NCBI GenBank assembly: GCA_963728655.1
Contig: CAVSLD010000002.1
Coordinates: forward strand, 124,001-188,000
Length of the DNA: 64,000 bases
From: Iamia sp963728655
GTDB lineage: Bacteria > Actinomycetota > Acidimicrobiia > Acidimicrobiales > Iamiaceae
Direction of reading: 5' to 3'
Part shown: positions 63,828-64,000 of the stretch, piece after piece
Numbering within the stretch: position 1 is the first letter of the stretch
Layout: every line of letters starts with the position of its first letter
The notes under the pieces: generated by a model
The model's input: the letters and a program-made list of their open reading frames with translations, nothing else
Database searches by the model: none
What the model was told of the DNA's origin: nothing
Translations under genes and position numbers: made by a program

Positions 63828-64000
63828 TCAGGTGATCTCGGTGCCGTCGGGGCGGCGCACGTGGATGGTCCCGGTGGCGTCGCGCCACACCCGGTAGCCC
63901 TTCTCCTTGAGGTGGTTGTGCCTCCCGCAGCCGGGTCCCCCGTTGCCGGGGCAGGTACACCCTCCTCCGGATCCATCCGCCCGGGCGGACCAGGGGCGCA
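63828..64000 (-). CDS. HNH endonuclease-like protein, C-terminal part
   Basis: The gene enters from the right edge on the minus strand and stops at 63828-63830. The last 57 codons include GPGCGRHNHLKEKGYRVWRD and TIHVRRPDGTEIT, the C-terminal half of an HNH motif as found in DUF222-type actinobacterial HNH proteins, where CxRHNxxK binds metal and DNA. The upstream segment is Gly/Cys-rich, and another frame change may occur there. Function beyond the window cannot be judged. Confidence 0.6.
   Translation of the reverse strand, partial: RPWSARADGSGGGCTCPGNGGPGCGRHNHLKEKGYRVWRDATGTIHVRRPDGTEIT

Overview
The window is very GC-rich, with frequent GTG starts, short intergenic gaps and many 4-base GTGA/ATGA gene overlaps. 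It also carries an F420-type luciferase-like oxidoreductase, a mycothiol-type DinB enzyme, a SARP/BTAD regulator and many single-cysteine lipoproteins. Together these point to a free-living aerobic actinobacterium. An Acidimicrobiia-like soil or water lineage is my best guess, but there is no rRNA or other phylogenetic marker here to prove it. I see no tRNA, rRNA, CRISPR array, prophage or transposase; the genes read as chromosomal housekeeping and accessory catabolism.

Layout. 0-6 kb: end of a PfkB sugar kinase, a lipoprotein, a Baeyer-Villiger-type flavin monooxygenase, an acyl-CoA synthetase and an aldo/keto reductase. 6-12.2 kb: a large kinase-like/flippase fusion, two flavin-binding split-barrel proteins (one fused to GAF), a hemerythrin-like protein and a RidA protein. 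12.3-19.9 kb: an SGNH hydrolase lipoprotein, a DapB-like dehydrogenase, a SARP regulator with a degenerate ATPase domain, small lipoproteins, an alpha/beta hydrolase and an interrupted aldose epimerase. 19.9-30.5 kb: cytochrome bd oxidase (cydAB) diverging from a run encoding malic enzyme, an HPPD-like dioxygenase, type II NADH dehydrogenase, a membrane-anchored glutamate-synthase-like flavoprotein and pyruvate:quinone oxidoreductase. 30.8-32.8 kb: a DrrAB-like exporter. 33-41.7 kb: a catabolic and regulatory patch (amidohydrolase, LLM oxidoreductase, SRPBCC, SMP-30, AraC, DUF1772, LysR, DinB, cupin). 41.8-52.9 kb: a secreted beta-helix protein, a HiPIP-like micro-protein, a Na+/H+ antiporter, an operon of DUF1269/membrane/DUF6325/SHOCT proteins, a ClC channel, a DUF389 protein and an orphan solute-binding protein. 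52.9-64 kb: SDR, FTR1 iron permease, a disulfide oxidoreductase, thioredoxin-like lipoprotein, DapA-like aldolase coupled to an Old Yellow Enzyme homologue, PF10118 hydrolase, patatin, and the end of an HNH protein.

The most coherent biology is the 19.9-30.5 kb block. Malic enzyme makes pyruvate and NADH; NDH-2 and PoxB would pass electrons from NADH and pyruvate to quinone; cytochrome bd would reduce O2. This would be a short malate-to-oxygen chain using only non-pumping dehydrogenases, together with two oddities (an HPPD-like and a GltB-like protein) that could belong to it.

A strong caveat: genes at about 1.8-5.9, 9.6-10.4, 13.5-13.7, 21.3-31.8 and 57.6-62 kb are broken by many single-base frameshifts, while conserved motifs continue in the neighbouring frame. 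These look like sequence errors rather than decay, so I annotate each such gene over its full reconstructed span. The 14-19.4 kb and 32-57 kb stretches are almost free of them.
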